DNA of 64,000 nt from Trichlorobacter ammonificans (GTDB lineage: Bacteria; Desulfobacterota; Desulfuromonadia; Geobacterales; Pseudopelobacteraceae): NCBI RefSeq assembly GCF_933509905.1, contig NZ_OW150024.1:2778001-2842000 (forward strand). The letters are read 5' to 3'. The position numbers and the translations under genes were made by a program. Shown piece by piece: positions 1-8,407 of this stretch. Under the pieces are notes generated by a model. It did no database searches and was not told the origin of the DNA. It saw only the letters and a program-made list of their open reading frames with translations. The stretch's first letter is position 1. The number at the start of each line of letters is the position of its first letter.

Positions 1-619
1 GGAACGACCTGCTGATAATGGCTCGCGAACCGCTCTCCGTCACCCGGGCCAGCTGCAGCGAACCCAACGGCACCACCCGTCTGCCCAGCTTTTCCCCGGT
101 TGTAGGATGATAGACTTCGCTGGAACTGCGCAGGATCGTGTAACGCTCCCCCTCGGTGCCCTGACGGTTGGTACCGATATCGGTGAAAACCGTATCTTCT
201 TCACCAATCAGTACCCGGCCGTGCTGCCCGGCAATGATCACCCCGCTGTGCTGTACTTCCGCTTCCAGCAGTCCCCCTTCGTTGCCCAGCACCGTAAAGG
301 TCCGCTCCTCGACCGCCTCGAGAGGCTGTTCCACAGTCGGCTTCGCTGCAACTGCCTTGGGGGCAACCGCTTCCGTCACCGTTTCCAGCCGGCCGTCCAC
401 CACGCGTACCCGCTGACCGGGATAGATCAGGTGGGGGTTGGTGATCTGCCGGTTCTTCGACCAGAGGTCGGGCCAAAACTTGGGATCTTTGAGGAATTGC
501 TCCGACAGCCCCCAGAGGGTATCACCCTTCCTGATGACATAAATTGTGGTGTCATCCGCAGCAGCATGGCCCCCCAGCCCGCAGACCAGCAGCAGCAACA
601 GCAACATGTAACGGGCCAT
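1..619 (-). CDS. LysM-domain secreted protein, 3' part missing
   Basis: The minus strand is open from an ATG at 619 to the left edge, so the C-terminus is missing and about 206 codons are visible. The product opens with a signal peptide (a run of leucines, then a probable cleavage after GGHAAA). A LysM domain follows at about residues 25-75, containing GDTLWGLSEQFLKDP and ending in IYPGQRV. LysM domains bind peptidoglycan or chitin-like glycans, so this is probably a periplasmic or wall-associated protein. The remainder is a less conserved beta-rich region with no domain I recognise. A GAGGTG ribosome site precedes the ATG. The gene starts 20 bases after the cpoB-like gene and is probably co-transcribed with it. 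Confidence 0.85.
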   Translation of the reverse strand, partial: MARYMLLLLLLVCGLGGHAAADDTTIYVIRKGDTLWGLSEQFLKDPKFWPDLWSKNRQITNPHLIYPGQRVRVVDGRLETVTEAVAPKAVAAKPTVEQPLEAVEERTFTVLGNEGGLLEAEVQHSGVIIAGQHGRVLIGEEDTVFTDIGTNRQGTEGERYTILRSSSEVYHPTTGEKLGRRVVPLGSLQLARVTESGSRAIISRSF

Positions 620-639
620 ACGCACCTCGCCTGCGCCGG

Positions 640-1356
640 CTACTTCGCCGGAAAGTCTGCGGCCATCATCCGTTCTCTGGCCTTGCTGGCAGCGGGACTG
701 CCGGGGTAACTTCTGATCACGTGCTCAAACGCACTGCGCGCGTCCTCGAACCGTTTCGCGGCCACATGGCTGTACCCGATTTTCAGCAGGGCATCAGCAG
801 CTTTGGGGTGGCGCGGCCAACCGTCAACAACCTTCCTGAATGCGACCAGCGCCTTGGGAATATCGGAGCTGCTGTAGTGACACTCGCCGATCCAGTACCA
901 GGCGTTGGGCACGAACTCACTGGCAGGGGACTCCTGGATGAATTGCTCGAACGCGGGAATGGCGGCGGCGAAACTGTTGGCGCTATAGAGCCCGAATGCC
1001 TTGAGATAAGCGGGCGGCGGCCCCCCGTCCCGCGGCTTGACCGCCGGCTCGGGATTCACCAGCTCCACGCGCGGAACCACCGCTGCGCCATCCGCCTGAA
1101 TCCGCGGCTGCTGTGACGGGCCGGCCTCTCGCAGTGCACGCAGTTCGGCGTCGCGGGCAGCTTCTCGCTGCTCAAGGGATGCCAGACGTCCGGCCAGTTC
1201 GCCCAGTCGCCCTTCCACCCCCCCCAGGACCTGAAAAAGGTGCTCGACCCGCGCCTCCGTCTCGCTCTGACGTTTGACTACCAGGTCATTTGCTCCGCAG
1301 CCCCCCAGCAGCACTCCCCCTGCCAGCAGCAGCCCCAACATCGTCGGACACCGCAT
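640..1356 (-). CDS. ybgF: Tol-Pal system protein CpoB/YbgF-like lipoprotein
   Basis: The 238-residue product has an N-terminal signal with a lipobox (LLGGC), a short coiled coil at about residues 25-65, a proline-rich linker, and a C-terminal TPR-like domain at about 120-235 with the repeated pattern seen in YbgF (for example AFGLYSANSFAAAIPAFEQF and WYWIGECHYSSSD). In enterobacteria CpoB/YbgF coordinates outer-membrane constriction by Tol-Pal with peptidoglycan synthesis. No tol or pal genes are visible here, but they could lie off-window. I chose the ATG at 1356 because GGAG sits five bases ahead of it; a GTG at 1362 is also in frame. A lipidated form differs from the soluble E. coli protein. 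Confidence 0.85.
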   Translation of the reverse strand: MRCPTMLGLLLAGGVLLGGCGANDLVVKRQSETEARVEHLFQVLGGVEGRLGELAGRLASLEQREAARDAELRALREAGPSQQPRIQADGAAVVPRVELVNPEPAVKPRDGGPPPAYLKAFGLYSANSFAAAIPAFEQFIQESPASEFVPNAWYWIGECHYSSSDIPKALVAFRKVVDGWPRHPKAADALLKIGYSHVAAKRFEDARSAFEHVIRSYPGSPAASKARERMMAADFPAK

Positions 1357-1385
1357 AATCACTCCATTTTTTGCGTTCTTTCGTG

Positions 1386-1415
1386 TTATTAACGCCAGAA
1401 AATCCGCTTTGTCAA
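1386..1415 (-). promoter_or_regulatory. candidate sigma-70 promoter for ybgF/LysM operon
   Basis: On the minus strand TTGACA (1410-1415) is followed about 18 bases later by TAATAA. The -35 box is perfect and the -10 box is weak. It lies about 30 bases upstream of the ybgF start in a divergent intergenic region. Confidence 0.4.
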
Positions 1416-1518
1416 GCGAAAGTCAGGGAATTACACTCCGCGTTTGCATGGGGGGCTCCCCCTGTGGTAGCATGCCCCATTTAACCACTGCCCCCTGACG
1501 GACGGAGCTTGCGACCCC

Positions 1519-2751
1519 GTGAAAAAGCCCGAGCTGCTGGCCCCGGCCGGCACCATGGAAAAACTGGACTATGCCATCAGGTACGGCGCCGACGCCGTCT
1601 ACCTGGGGGGGCCGGCCTTCGGTCTGCGCACCAGTGCCGGCAATTTTTCCCTGCCGGAACTGGCACGAGCGCTGCGCAGGTGCCACGACAGCGGGGTCCG
1701 CTGTTACCTGACCGTCAACAGCTATGCTCCAGACAGCTCCCTGGCGCAGCTTGAGCAGTACCTGCAGTACCTGGCCGACCTCCCGTTCGATGCTTACATC
1801 ATCAGTGATCCCGGCGTGCTGCGCATGGTGCGTCGCATTTCTCCGGAACGGGAGCTGCACCTTTCCACCCAGGCCAACACCATCAACCACGAAGCGGCCC
1901 TGTTCTGGCAGGACCAAGGGATAAGCCGCATCAACCTCGCCCGGGAGATGACCCTTGCGGACATCAGTACCACCGCCGCAGCACTGACCATTCCCTGCGA
2001 GGTATTCGTACACGGCGCCCTCTGCATCGCTTACTCCGGCCGCTGCCTGCTCTCCAGCGCCATGACCGGCCGTAGCGCCAACCAGGGGGCCTGCACTCAG
2101 CCCTGTCGCTGGAAATACGCCCTGGTTGAGGAGACCCGGCCGGGAGAATATTACCCGGTCGTGGAAGAGAACAATACCACCCTTGTTTTCAACTCCCGCG
2201 ACCTCTGCCTGCTGGAGCAGCTGCCGGAGCTGCTCCGGGCCGGCGTCGGCGCCCTCAAGATCGAAGGGCGCATGAAGGGGATTCACTACCTGGCCGGCGT
2301 GCTGCGGGTCTATCGTGCCGCCCTTGATGCACTTTGCGCCGATCCGGACACCTGGCATCCCGACCCGGCCTGGCTGGAGGAGCTGAACTCCCTGAGCCAC
2401 CGGGGCTATACCACTGGCTTTCTGTTCGGTGACCCCCGCGCGGTGGGGCAGTCCTACCAGGGCGGTTACCAGCGCAGCCACCAACTGGTCGCTTCGGTCG
2501 AAGGCAGAAATGACAGCGGGGATGGTGTTGTACTGGTCAGAAACCGTTTCCATGCCGGAGATCGCCTGGAGCTGATCGGTCCGGCAATGAAGCGGGCGAC
2601 GGTGACCGCAGCCCCGCTTCGTGCGCTTGATCCGGAGACCGCCGTCCAGGTGCTCGACACCGTCCATCCCAACATGCGGGTGCTGATACCGCTGCCGCCG
2701 GAGGCCGCGGCCGGTGACCTGCTCCGCCTGGCGGCAGGTAGTTCTTTTTGA
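1519..2751 (+). CDS. U32 family protein, probable tRNA hydroxylation protein (TrhP/RlhA type)
   Basis: The 410-residue protein begins KPELLAPAGTMEKLDYA with GADAVYLGG, the N-terminal signature of the U32 'peptidase' family. The family motif CEVFVHGALC...YSGRCLLS occurs at about residues 165-185, followed by a Cys cluster (GACTQPC) suited to binding an iron-sulfur cluster. The C-terminal 80 residues look like the small beta-barrel domain of long U32 proteins. Family members TrhP (YegQ) and RlhA carry out prephenate-dependent hydroxylation of tRNA or rRNA, so RNA modification is more likely than proteolysis. The start is a GTG with GGAG upstream. Which RNA is modified cannot be decided from sequence alone. 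Confidence 0.85.
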   Translation: MKKPELLAPAGTMEKLDYAIRYGADAVYLGGPAFGLRTSAGNFSLPELARALRRCHDSGVRCYLTVNSYAPDSSLAQLEQYLQYLADLPFDAYIISDPGVLRMVRRISPERELHLSTQANTINHEAALFWQDQGISRINLAREMTLADISTTAAALTIPCEVFVHGALCIAYSGRCLLSSAMTGRSANQGACTQPCRWKYALVEETRPGEYYPVVEENNTTLVFNSRDLCLLEQLPELLRAGVGALKIEGRMKGIHYLAGVLRVYRAALDALCADPDTWHPDPAWLEELNSLSHRGYTTGFLFGDPRAVGQSYQGGYQRSHQLVASVEGRNDSGDGVVLVRNRFHAGDRLELIGPAMKRATVTAAPLRALDPETAVQVLDTVHPNMRVLIPLPPEAAAGDLLRLAAGSSF

Positions 2752-2764
2752 GGAGCGGCAACCC

Positions 2765-4492
2765 ATGGCACCACTATCCTCCGCACATTCACTGCAATCC
2801 ACCGCCCCCTGGCTCCGAGATCTGCTGATCCTGGCCGTTCTGTTCGGATTTCTGTTTTGCTTCAGTCTGGGCGCCGCTCCCTTGATCGATCCCGATGAGG
2901 GACGGTATGCGGAAATCCCTCGTGAAATGCTCGAACGGGGCGATCTGATCACCCCCATGCTCAACTATGTCAAGTATTTCGAGAAACCTCCCCTGCTCTA
3001 CTGGCTGAATGCCGGCTCCCTGAAGCTGTTCGGACAGAACGAATTCGCCGCCCGGCTGCCTTCGGCTTTGTCCGGACTGTTGACCGTGCTGCTCACCTAT
3101 TGGGCCGGCTGCCGCCTTCTCGGTCGCCAGACCGGCCTGCTGGCCGCCTTTATACTCGGCTCAACTGCCGGCTTTCTGTTCCAGTCCCGCATCATTCTCA
3201 CCGACATGTTGCTAACCCTGTGCCTGTCCTCGGCCCTCTTCTGCTTTGCCTTGGGGGTCTACGGTCGGGAGCAGCGCCGGAAGCTCTTTTTCCGGTTGTT
3301 TTTCGTCTGCTGCGGCCTGGCGGTACTTGCCAAAGGGTTGATCGGCATCGTGCTGCCGGCAGGCATCATCTTCTGGTACCTGCTCTTGGGACGGCGCTGG
3401 CATCTTCTGGCCGAAATTCCCTGGTTTTCTGGGCTACTGCTCTTCCTGCTCGTTACCGCTCCCTGGTTCGTGCTCGTTTCCCTGCAAAACCCCGAGTTTC
3501 CCCACTTTTTTTTCATCAGGGAGCATTTCCAGCGTTTCACCTCCACCATTCACCGGCGCAGCCAGCCGGTGTGGTTCTTTCTGCCGATGCTGCTCCTGAC
3601 CATGCTTCCCTGGTCCTTCTTGCTGCCCGGGAGCTTGGCAAAGGCCTGGCGGGACCGCCACGCCACCCGGGACAGTACGCTCTTTCTCCTGCTTTGGCCG
3701 CTGGTGATCATACTGTTCTTTTCGCTCTCCAGCTCAAAATTGATTCCGTATATCCTGCCGGTCTTTCCGCCGCTGGCACTGCTGGTGTCCCACCGCATCA
3801 GCGCGGCCTGGAACTCCCGCCGTCCCGACCATACGCCGGCGGTGCTGTTCTTGGGCTCTCTGCTGCTGTGCGTCGGCGGGGCCCTCGCCATCATGCCGCT
3901 GCTGGAGTGGCTGCCGCCGTTTCTTCACTCCACCGGGCAGCTTGGCCGCGAACTGGCGACAATGCTCTCCGGCCCCGCTCCGGTGATTACGCTCAGCAAG
4001 ACCATCGTGCCGGGAGGGCTGTTGGCCGGCACGGGGCTGCTACTCCTTATCGCCGTACGCACCCGTTCCACGGTGGTGGTGGTGGCGCTGCTCTGCTGCT
4101 TCGGCATCCTGCTCGAACTGCTGCTCCCCTGGGCCTTTGCCCGCTACGGCGCCGAACGTCTCTCCGCCCGCCCCCTGGCTGCCGCGGCCCTGCGTCATGC
4201 CGGACCGGAAACAGTGCTGGCCCAGATCGGTCCGCGCCAGGGAATGAACTTCTACACCGGTCGTCGTCTCGTTACCGTTGGTGATTACGACGAACTGACC
4301 TTTGGCAGTCAGCAGGGCGATCACCGCGACTGGTTCATGGATCAGGACCAGTTCCAGCGGCTCTGGCAATCGAACCGTCACGCCCTGATTGTCGTTCCGC
4401 GCCACCAGCAGTCGGCCTATCGTCTGGCAAACGGTGCCGATGCGCCCATACTTGCGGATAACGGCTCATTGTTGCTGCTTTCCAACCGCTGA
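2765..4492 (+). CDS. ArnT-like membrane glycosyltransferase (GT-C, PMT_2 superfamily)
   Basis: This 575-residue polytopic protein has roughly 11-12 hydrophobic segments. The first periplasmic loop carries LIDPDEGRYAEIPREM and FEKPPLLYWL, the acidic catalytic loop of ArnT/GT83 enzymes. These transfer a sugar from undecaprenyl phosphate to lipid A or another acceptor on the outer face of the inner membrane. The C-terminal third is a soluble-looking domain. I chose the ATG at 2765, with GAGGAG nine bases ahead, over an in-frame ATG at 2714 lying inside the U32 gene. The next gene is an ArnB-like aminotransferase, so the transferred sugar may be an amino sugar. Other arn genes are absent here, so 4-amino-4-deoxyarabinose as substrate is only an inference. 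Confidence 0.8.
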   Translation: MAPLSSAHSLQSTAPWLRDLLILAVLFGFLFCFSLGAAPLIDPDEGRYAEIPREMLERGDLITPMLNYVKYFEKPPLLYWLNAGSLKLFGQNEFAARLPSALSGLLTVLLTYWAGCRLLGRQTGLLAAFILGSTAGFLFQSRIILTDMLLTLCLSSALFCFALGVYGREQRRKLFFRLFFVCCGLAVLAKGLIGIVLPAGIIFWYLLLGRRWHLLAEIPWFSGLLLFLLVTAPWFVLVSLQNPEFPHFFFIREHFQRFTSTIHRRSQPVWFFLPMLLLTMLPWSFLLPGSLAKAWRDRHATRDSTLFLLLWPLVIILFFSLSSSKLIPYILPVFPPLALLVSHRISAAWNSRRPDHTPAVLFLGSLLLCVGGALAIMPLLEWLPPFLHSTGQLGRELATMLSGPAPVITLSKTIVPGGLLAGTGLLLLIAVRTRSTVVVVALLCCFGILLELLLPWAFARYGAERLSARPLAAAALRHAGPETVLAQIGPRQGMNFYTGRRLVTVGDYDELTFGSQQGDHRDWFMDQDQFQRLWQSNRHALIVVPRHQQSAYRLANGADAPILADNGSLLLLSNR

Positions 4493-4512
4493 ATCCAAAG
4501 GAGTCCTGTGCC

Positions 4513-5676
4513 ATGCGTACCACGTTTCTTCCCTTTTCTGCCCCGCTGCTGGGTGAAGAGGAAATTGCCGAAGTAGTCGATTCGCTTCGTTCCGGCTGGC
4601 TTACCACCGGCCCCAAGGTGAAGCGGTTTGAAGAGGAGTTCAAGGCATACATCGGTGCCCCCCATGCCGTGCCGCTCAGTTCCGCAACCGCCGGCCTGCA
4701 CCTGACGCTTCTGGCCCTGAAGATCGGCGCGGGAGATGAAGTCATCACCACCCCCATGACCTTTGCCTCCACCGTGAGCATGATCATGCTCGCAGGGGCC
4801 ACCCCAGTCCTGGCCGATATCGAGCCCGGTACCCTCAACATTGATGTCGAGCAGGTGCGCAAAAAAATTACCCCTGCGACCCGCGCCATCATTCCCGTCC
4901 ACTTTGCCGGCCAGCCTTGCGACATGGACCCGCTCTTCAAGCTGGCCAGGGAGCATGGCCTCACGATCATCGAAGATGCTGCCCACGCCGTGGGCACGGA
5001 GTACAATGGCCGCAAGGTCGGCACCTTTGACTCGGTTTCCATCTTTTCTTTTCATCCGAACAAGAATATCACCACCGGTGAGGGGGGCATGGTCTGCACG
5101 CCGGACGAGGCCCTGGCCGAAGAAATCTCCCTGCTCAAGTTTCACGGCATGAGCCGTGAGGCATGGAAGCGCTTTTCAGCCAGCGGTACCCCCGGCTATG
5201 ACATCATGCTGCCCGGTTTCAAGTACAACATGATGGATATCCAGGCGGCCATCGGCATTCATCAGCTGCCCCGCCTCGACGGTTTCATCGAGCGGCGGCG
5301 GCAGATCGCCGAACAGTACAATCATGCCTTCGGCAGCCTGCCGGAACTGGTACTGCCCCGCTATGCTCCCTATCAGCAGCGTCACGCCTGGCATCTCTAT
5401 ACGCCCCTGGTGAAGACCGAACGACTCTCCATCGACCGTGACGGTTTCATGGCAGAACTGAAGCAGCGTAATATCGGCACCGGTCTGCATTACCGGGCGA
5501 TCCACCATCACACCTGCTATCGTACCGCCCTGGGGATTGCCGACAGCGAGCTTCCCGTGGCCAGTTATGCCTCGGACCGCATTCTCTCCCTGCCACTCTT
5601 CCCCGCCATGACCGATCAGGACGTGCACGACGTGATCGCTGCCGTCACCGAAGTTGTCACCGCTTTCCGGAGCTAG
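4513..5676 (+). CDS. DegT/DnrJ/EryC1/StrS family sugar aminotransferase (ArnB-like)
   Basis: The 387-residue protein is a PLP-dependent nucleotide-sugar aminotransferase. SGWLTTGPKVKRFEEEF near the N-terminus, LSSATAGLHL, EDAAHAVGT, and the Schiff-base lysine (about K184) in SFHPNKNITTGEGGM are all present. The C-terminal HYRAIHHHTCYR segment matches ArnB/PglE-type enzymes. Such enzymes put an amino group on a keto sugar (UDP-4-keto-arabinose in ArnB) in the cytoplasm. The gene begins 20 bases after the ArnT-like gene, and both probably act in one lipid A or glycan modification route. It ends two bases before dnaB, so the helicase may be co-transcribed. Confidence 0.85.
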   Translation: MRTTFLPFSAPLLGEEEIAEVVDSLRSGWLTTGPKVKRFEEEFKAYIGAPHAVPLSSATAGLHLTLLALKIGAGDEVITTPMTFASTVSMIMLAGATPVLADIEPGTLNIDVEQVRKKITPATRAIIPVHFAGQPCDMDPLFKLAREHGLTIIEDAAHAVGTEYNGRKVGTFDSVSIFSFHPNKNITTGEGGMVCTPDEALAEEISLLKFHGMSREAWKRFSASGTPGYDIMLPGFKYNMMDIQAAIGIHQLPRLDGFIERRRQIAEQYNHAFGSLPELVLPRYAPYQQRHAWHLYTPLVKTERLSIDRDGFMAELKQRNIGTGLHYRAIHHHTCYRTALGIADSELPVASYASDRILSLPLFPAMTDQDVHDVIAAVTEVVTAFRS

Positions 5677-5678
5677 CC

Positions 5679-7052
5679 ATGGCGACGGATACCGTTCACA
5701 AGCTGCCCCCGCAGAGTATTGAAGCCGAGATGTCGATCCTGGGCGGCATCCTCATCGACAACGACGCCATCAACCGGGTGCTGGAAATTCTGGAGCCCTC
5801 CGACTTTTACCGTGAGGCGCACCGTAAAATATTCGCCGCCATGCTGGAACTTTCCGATCGGCGGGAGCCCTGCGACCTGATCACGCTGACCGACGCCCTC
5901 AAGCGGCGGAGCGATCTCGACGCCTGTGGCGGAGCCGGTTACCTGACCACCCTGGTCGATTATGTGCCGACCGCAGCCAACATCGCCTATTATTGCAAGA
6001 TTGTGAAAGAAAAAGCCCTTTCACGTCGCCTGATTACCGTTGCCACCGACATCGTTACCGCCGGTTACGACGAGCAGGGCGATGTGAACGAAATGCTGGA
6101 CGGTGCCCAAAAGGCGCTGTTCGAGCTGTCGGAGAACAAGCTGCGTCCCCAGTATTACCCGGTCAAGGCGGTTATCAAGGACGCTTTCCGGATGCTGCAG
6201 ACGCTGTACGAGAAAAAGGAGCCGATCACCGGCGTGGCAACCGGCTACGTGGACTTGGACCATATGACCGCCGGCTTCCAGCCCGGTGACTTGATCATCA
6301 TCGCCGCCCGCCCCTCCATGGGAAAGACGACTCTGGCGCTGAATATTGCCAGCCATGCCAGCACCGAGGCACGGGAGCGCACTCCTTCGGTAATATTCTC
6401 GCTGGAAATGGGCAAGGAGCAGTTGGTCATGCGGTTCCTCTCCTCCCTGGCCAAGGTCGATGCCGGCAGGATGCGGACCGGCAACTTTCTGGACACCGAC
6501 TGGCCCCGGATGCAGAAGGCAGCCGACATGCTCTACAAGTCTGACATTTTCATTGACGACACGCCGGCCATCAGCGTGCTGGAACTACGCTCCAAGGCCC
6601 GGCGCCTGAAAAGTGAGCACAACATCGGCCTGATTATCGTGGACTACCTGCAGCTGATGCGGGGCGGTCCCAATCCGGAGTCCCGTCAGCAGGAGATTTC
6701 CGAGATATCCCGATCACTCAAGGCACTGGCAAAGGAGCTGAACGTGCCGGTGGTGGCCCTGTCCCAGTTGAACCGCAGCCTTGAAAATCGTGGCGACAAA
6801 CGGCCGATGATGAGCGACCTGCGGGAATCGGGTGCCATTGAACAGGATGCCGACGTGATCATGTTCGTCTACCGCGAGGCGGTGTACTGCGAGCACTGCC
6901 GGAAGAAAGACGGCAGTTGCACGGCCGACCACGAGCGTTCGGCGGAGATTATCATCGGTAAACAGCGGAACGGTCCCATCGGCACCGTTGAACTGGCCTT
7001 TTTCGGTGAGCACACGCGCTTCGAAAATCTGGCGCGCGGACAACAGCAGTAA
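5679..7052 (+). CDS. dnaB: Replicative DNA helicase DnaB
   Basis: A 457-residue hexameric replicative helicase. The N-terminal DnaG-interaction domain starts PPQSIEAEMSILGGILID. The RecA-like domain has Walker A ARPSMGKTTLALN (about 208-220), SLEMGKEQL, Walker B IIVDYLQLM, and the C-terminal ESGAIEQDADVIMFVYRE and GKQRNGPIGT motifs. A cysteine-bearing insertion (CEHCRKKDGSC followed by a His) interrupts the usual loop just after FVYRE, where many DnaB proteins have a short acidic stretch. Length and motifs indicate a complete, functional gene. It abuts the aminotransferase gene with a two-base gap. Confidence 0.97.
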   Translation: MATDTVHKLPPQSIEAEMSILGGILIDNDAINRVLEILEPSDFYREAHRKIFAAMLELSDRREPCDLITLTDALKRRSDLDACGGAGYLTTLVDYVPTAANIAYYCKIVKEKALSRRLITVATDIVTAGYDEQGDVNEMLDGAQKALFELSENKLRPQYYPVKAVIKDAFRMLQTLYEKKEPITGVATGYVDLDHMTAGFQPGDLIIIAARPSMGKTTLALNIASHASTEARERTPSVIFSLEMGKEQLVMRFLSSLAKVDAGRMRTGNFLDTDWPRMQKAADMLYKSDIFIDDTPAISVLELRSKARRLKSEHNIGLIIVDYLQLMRGGPNPESRQQEISEISRSLKALAKELNVPVVALSQLNRSLENRGDKRPMMSDLRESGAIEQDADVIMFVYREAVYCEHCRKKDGSCTADHERSAEIIIGKQRNGPIGTVELAFFGEHTRFENLARGQQQ

Positions 7053-7086
7053 CCTGCTGGCGTACAAACCGGTTCTGCTTGCTTTT

Positions 7087-7116
7087 TTGCACTGCCCAGT
7101 GCAGTATTCATAAAAT
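7087..7116 (+). promoter_or_regulatory. candidate sigma-70 promoter for tatA
   Basis: TTGCAC (7087-7092) and TAAAAT (7111-7116) are separated by 18 bases in an AT-rich gap between dnaB and tatA. Confidence 0.4.
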
Positions 7117-7177
7117 ATATTTATTAATATGCGTTTAGCGATGATAACGAATGAGCTTTTCAGGGAGGAAAAACCGT

Positions 7178-7363
7178 ATGTTCGGATTTGGTATGCCGGA
7201 GCTGATTGTGATTCTGGTGATCGTGCTGGTGGTGTTCGGGGCGGGCCGCCTGCCGGAGATTGGTGCCGCGTTGGGTAAAAGCATTAAAAACTTTAAAAAT
7301 GCTTCCGATGGGAAGGACGAAATCGAAATCAAGCCCAAGAAGGACGGCGACAAGCAGGCCTGA
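7178..7363 (+). CDS. tatA: Twin-arginine translocase subunit TatA/TatE
   Basis: A 61-residue protein with one N-terminal membrane helix ([15 protein letters not shown]), the hinge [15 protein letters not shown], an amphipathic helix and a charged tail. This is the standard TatA/E arrangement that forms the protein-conducting element for folded Tat substrates. I chose the ATG at 7178 because GGAGGAA precedes it by a normal distance; an upstream in-frame ATG at 7151 has no such site. No tatB or tatC is next to it, so it probably works with components encoded elsewhere. Confidence 0.93.
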   Translation: MFGFGMPELIVILVIVLVVFGAGRLPEIGAALGKSIKNFKNASDGKDEIEIKPKKDGDKQA

Positions 7364-7368
7364 TCGCA

Positions 7369-7404
7369 CGAGGTGCGGCGTCTCTGCAAGGCTGCCGCAC
7401 CTCG
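7369..7404 (+). terminator. hairpin between convergent tatA and radical SAM gene
   Basis: An 11-bp inverted repeat (CGAGGTGCGGC and its complement, 7369-7379 and 7394-7404) lies just after the tatA stop. The following T-tract is poor, so it may be a weak or bidirectional terminator. Confidence 0.5.
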
Positions 7405-7418
7405 TCGCTTCACTCCTC

Positions 7419-8330
7419 TCACCCTTCACCCCGTCGGCTGCCCTGCACGCTGTCCCGTCGCGTCATTTCCCGGTCAATCCGGTTCAGGACATCCAGCTTG
7501 CGACGCGACCACTCCGGAGCCACCAGTTCGGTACGGCCATCTCCCATCAGCCGATGAATTATGACCTGCGGATCAAGCAACTCCAGGGCATCGCACACCA
7601 ACCCAATATATTCGTCCCGTTCCAGCAGTGAAACCTTCCCGGCCCGATAGTCGACTTCCAGCTGACTTCCCTTGAGAATGTGGAGATGGTGAAACTTAGC
7701 CCCTGAAAACCCCAAGCGGTCGACTTCTCGTACCGATGCCAGCATCTCCTCCCTGCTCTCTCCCGGCAGCCCCAGCACCAAGTGGGCGCAGGTCTGGATA
7801 CCCCGCTCCCGGCAGCTCTGTACGGCCGATTCCAGGCAGGCGTGGTCATGACCGCGGTTGATGGCTGAAAGTGTCCGATCATGCATGGTCTGCATCCCCA
7901 GCTCCAGCCAGAGGTAGGTCCGGGCGTGCAGTTCCGTCAGCAGGTCGAGGGTAGCCGGCGGCAGGCAGTCCGGTCGGGTACCGATGATGAGCCCCACAAC
8001 CGTCGGGTCGGCCAATGCCTCCTCGTACAGACGCCTGAGTCGATCAGGGTTCTCATAGGTGTTGCTGTAAGCCTGAAAGTACGCGAGAAATTTGGCTGCG
8101 CCGTACTTTTGCTGCATTTTCCGCTTGCCGTCAGCCAGCTGCTCTGCGATGGACAGTGCAACCGGCACACCGACAGCAGCAGCCCCCCGGTCGCCGCAGA
8201 AAGTGCAGCCGCCGTGGCCTACGCTGCCATCGCGGTTGGGGCAGGTGAAGCCGGCATCCAGGGAGACCCGCTGGATTCGCTGGCCGAACTGTCGCAGCAG
8301 TTCGTTATTGAAAGTGGTATAGCGTTTCAT
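7419..8330 (-). CDS. YhcC-like radical SAM protein (TIGR01212 family)
   Basis: The 303-residue protein starts MKRYTTFNNELL and carries the unusually spaced cysteine motif of the YhcC family (CPNRDGSVGHGGCTFC), which ligates the 4Fe-4S cluster and SAM. GLIIGTRPDCLP, LELGMQT and HLVLGLPGESREEM follow as in the Elp3-related radical SAM fold. The reaction is unknown; relatives are linked to redox or translation-related functions. It lies downstream of the atp operon but behind a strong terminator that ends four bases before the chosen ATG, leaving no visible ribosome site. A TTG at 8399 would give a longer, non-conserved N-terminus translated through the terminator. Confidence 0.85.
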   Translation of the reverse strand: MKRYTTFNNELLRQFGQRIQRVSLDAGFTCPNRDGSVGHGGCTFCGDRGAAAVGVPVALSIAEQLADGKRKMQQKYGAAKFLAYFQAYSNTYENPDRLRRLYEEALADPTVVGLIIGTRPDCLPPATLDLLTELHARTYLWLELGMQTMHDRTLSAINRGHDHACLESAVQSCRERGIQTCAHLVLGLPGESREEMLASVREVDRLGFSGAKFHHLHILKGSQLEVDYRAGKVSLLERDEYIGLVCDALELLDPQVIIHRLMGDGRTELVAPEWSRRKLDVLNRIDREMTRRDSVQGSRRGEG

Positions 8331-8334
8331 GGGC

Positions 8335-8366
8335 AAAAAAAAGGGAGCGGCATTGCTGCCGCTCCC
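8335..8366 (-). terminator. rho-independent terminator of the atp operon
   Basis: Read on the minus strand, a 10-bp GC-rich stem (GGGAGCGGCA and complement, loop of four) is followed by eight T. It is positioned just after atpC. Confidence 0.9.
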
Positions 8367-8407
8367 GGTATCGTGCTCGAATCGTGGGAGCACCGTCAAG
8401 GGGAAAC

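Noticed and set aside
1423-2964. 513-codon minus-strand open frame over the U32 gene
   Set aside because: No recognisable motif, and the plus-strand U32 signature is intact throughout.
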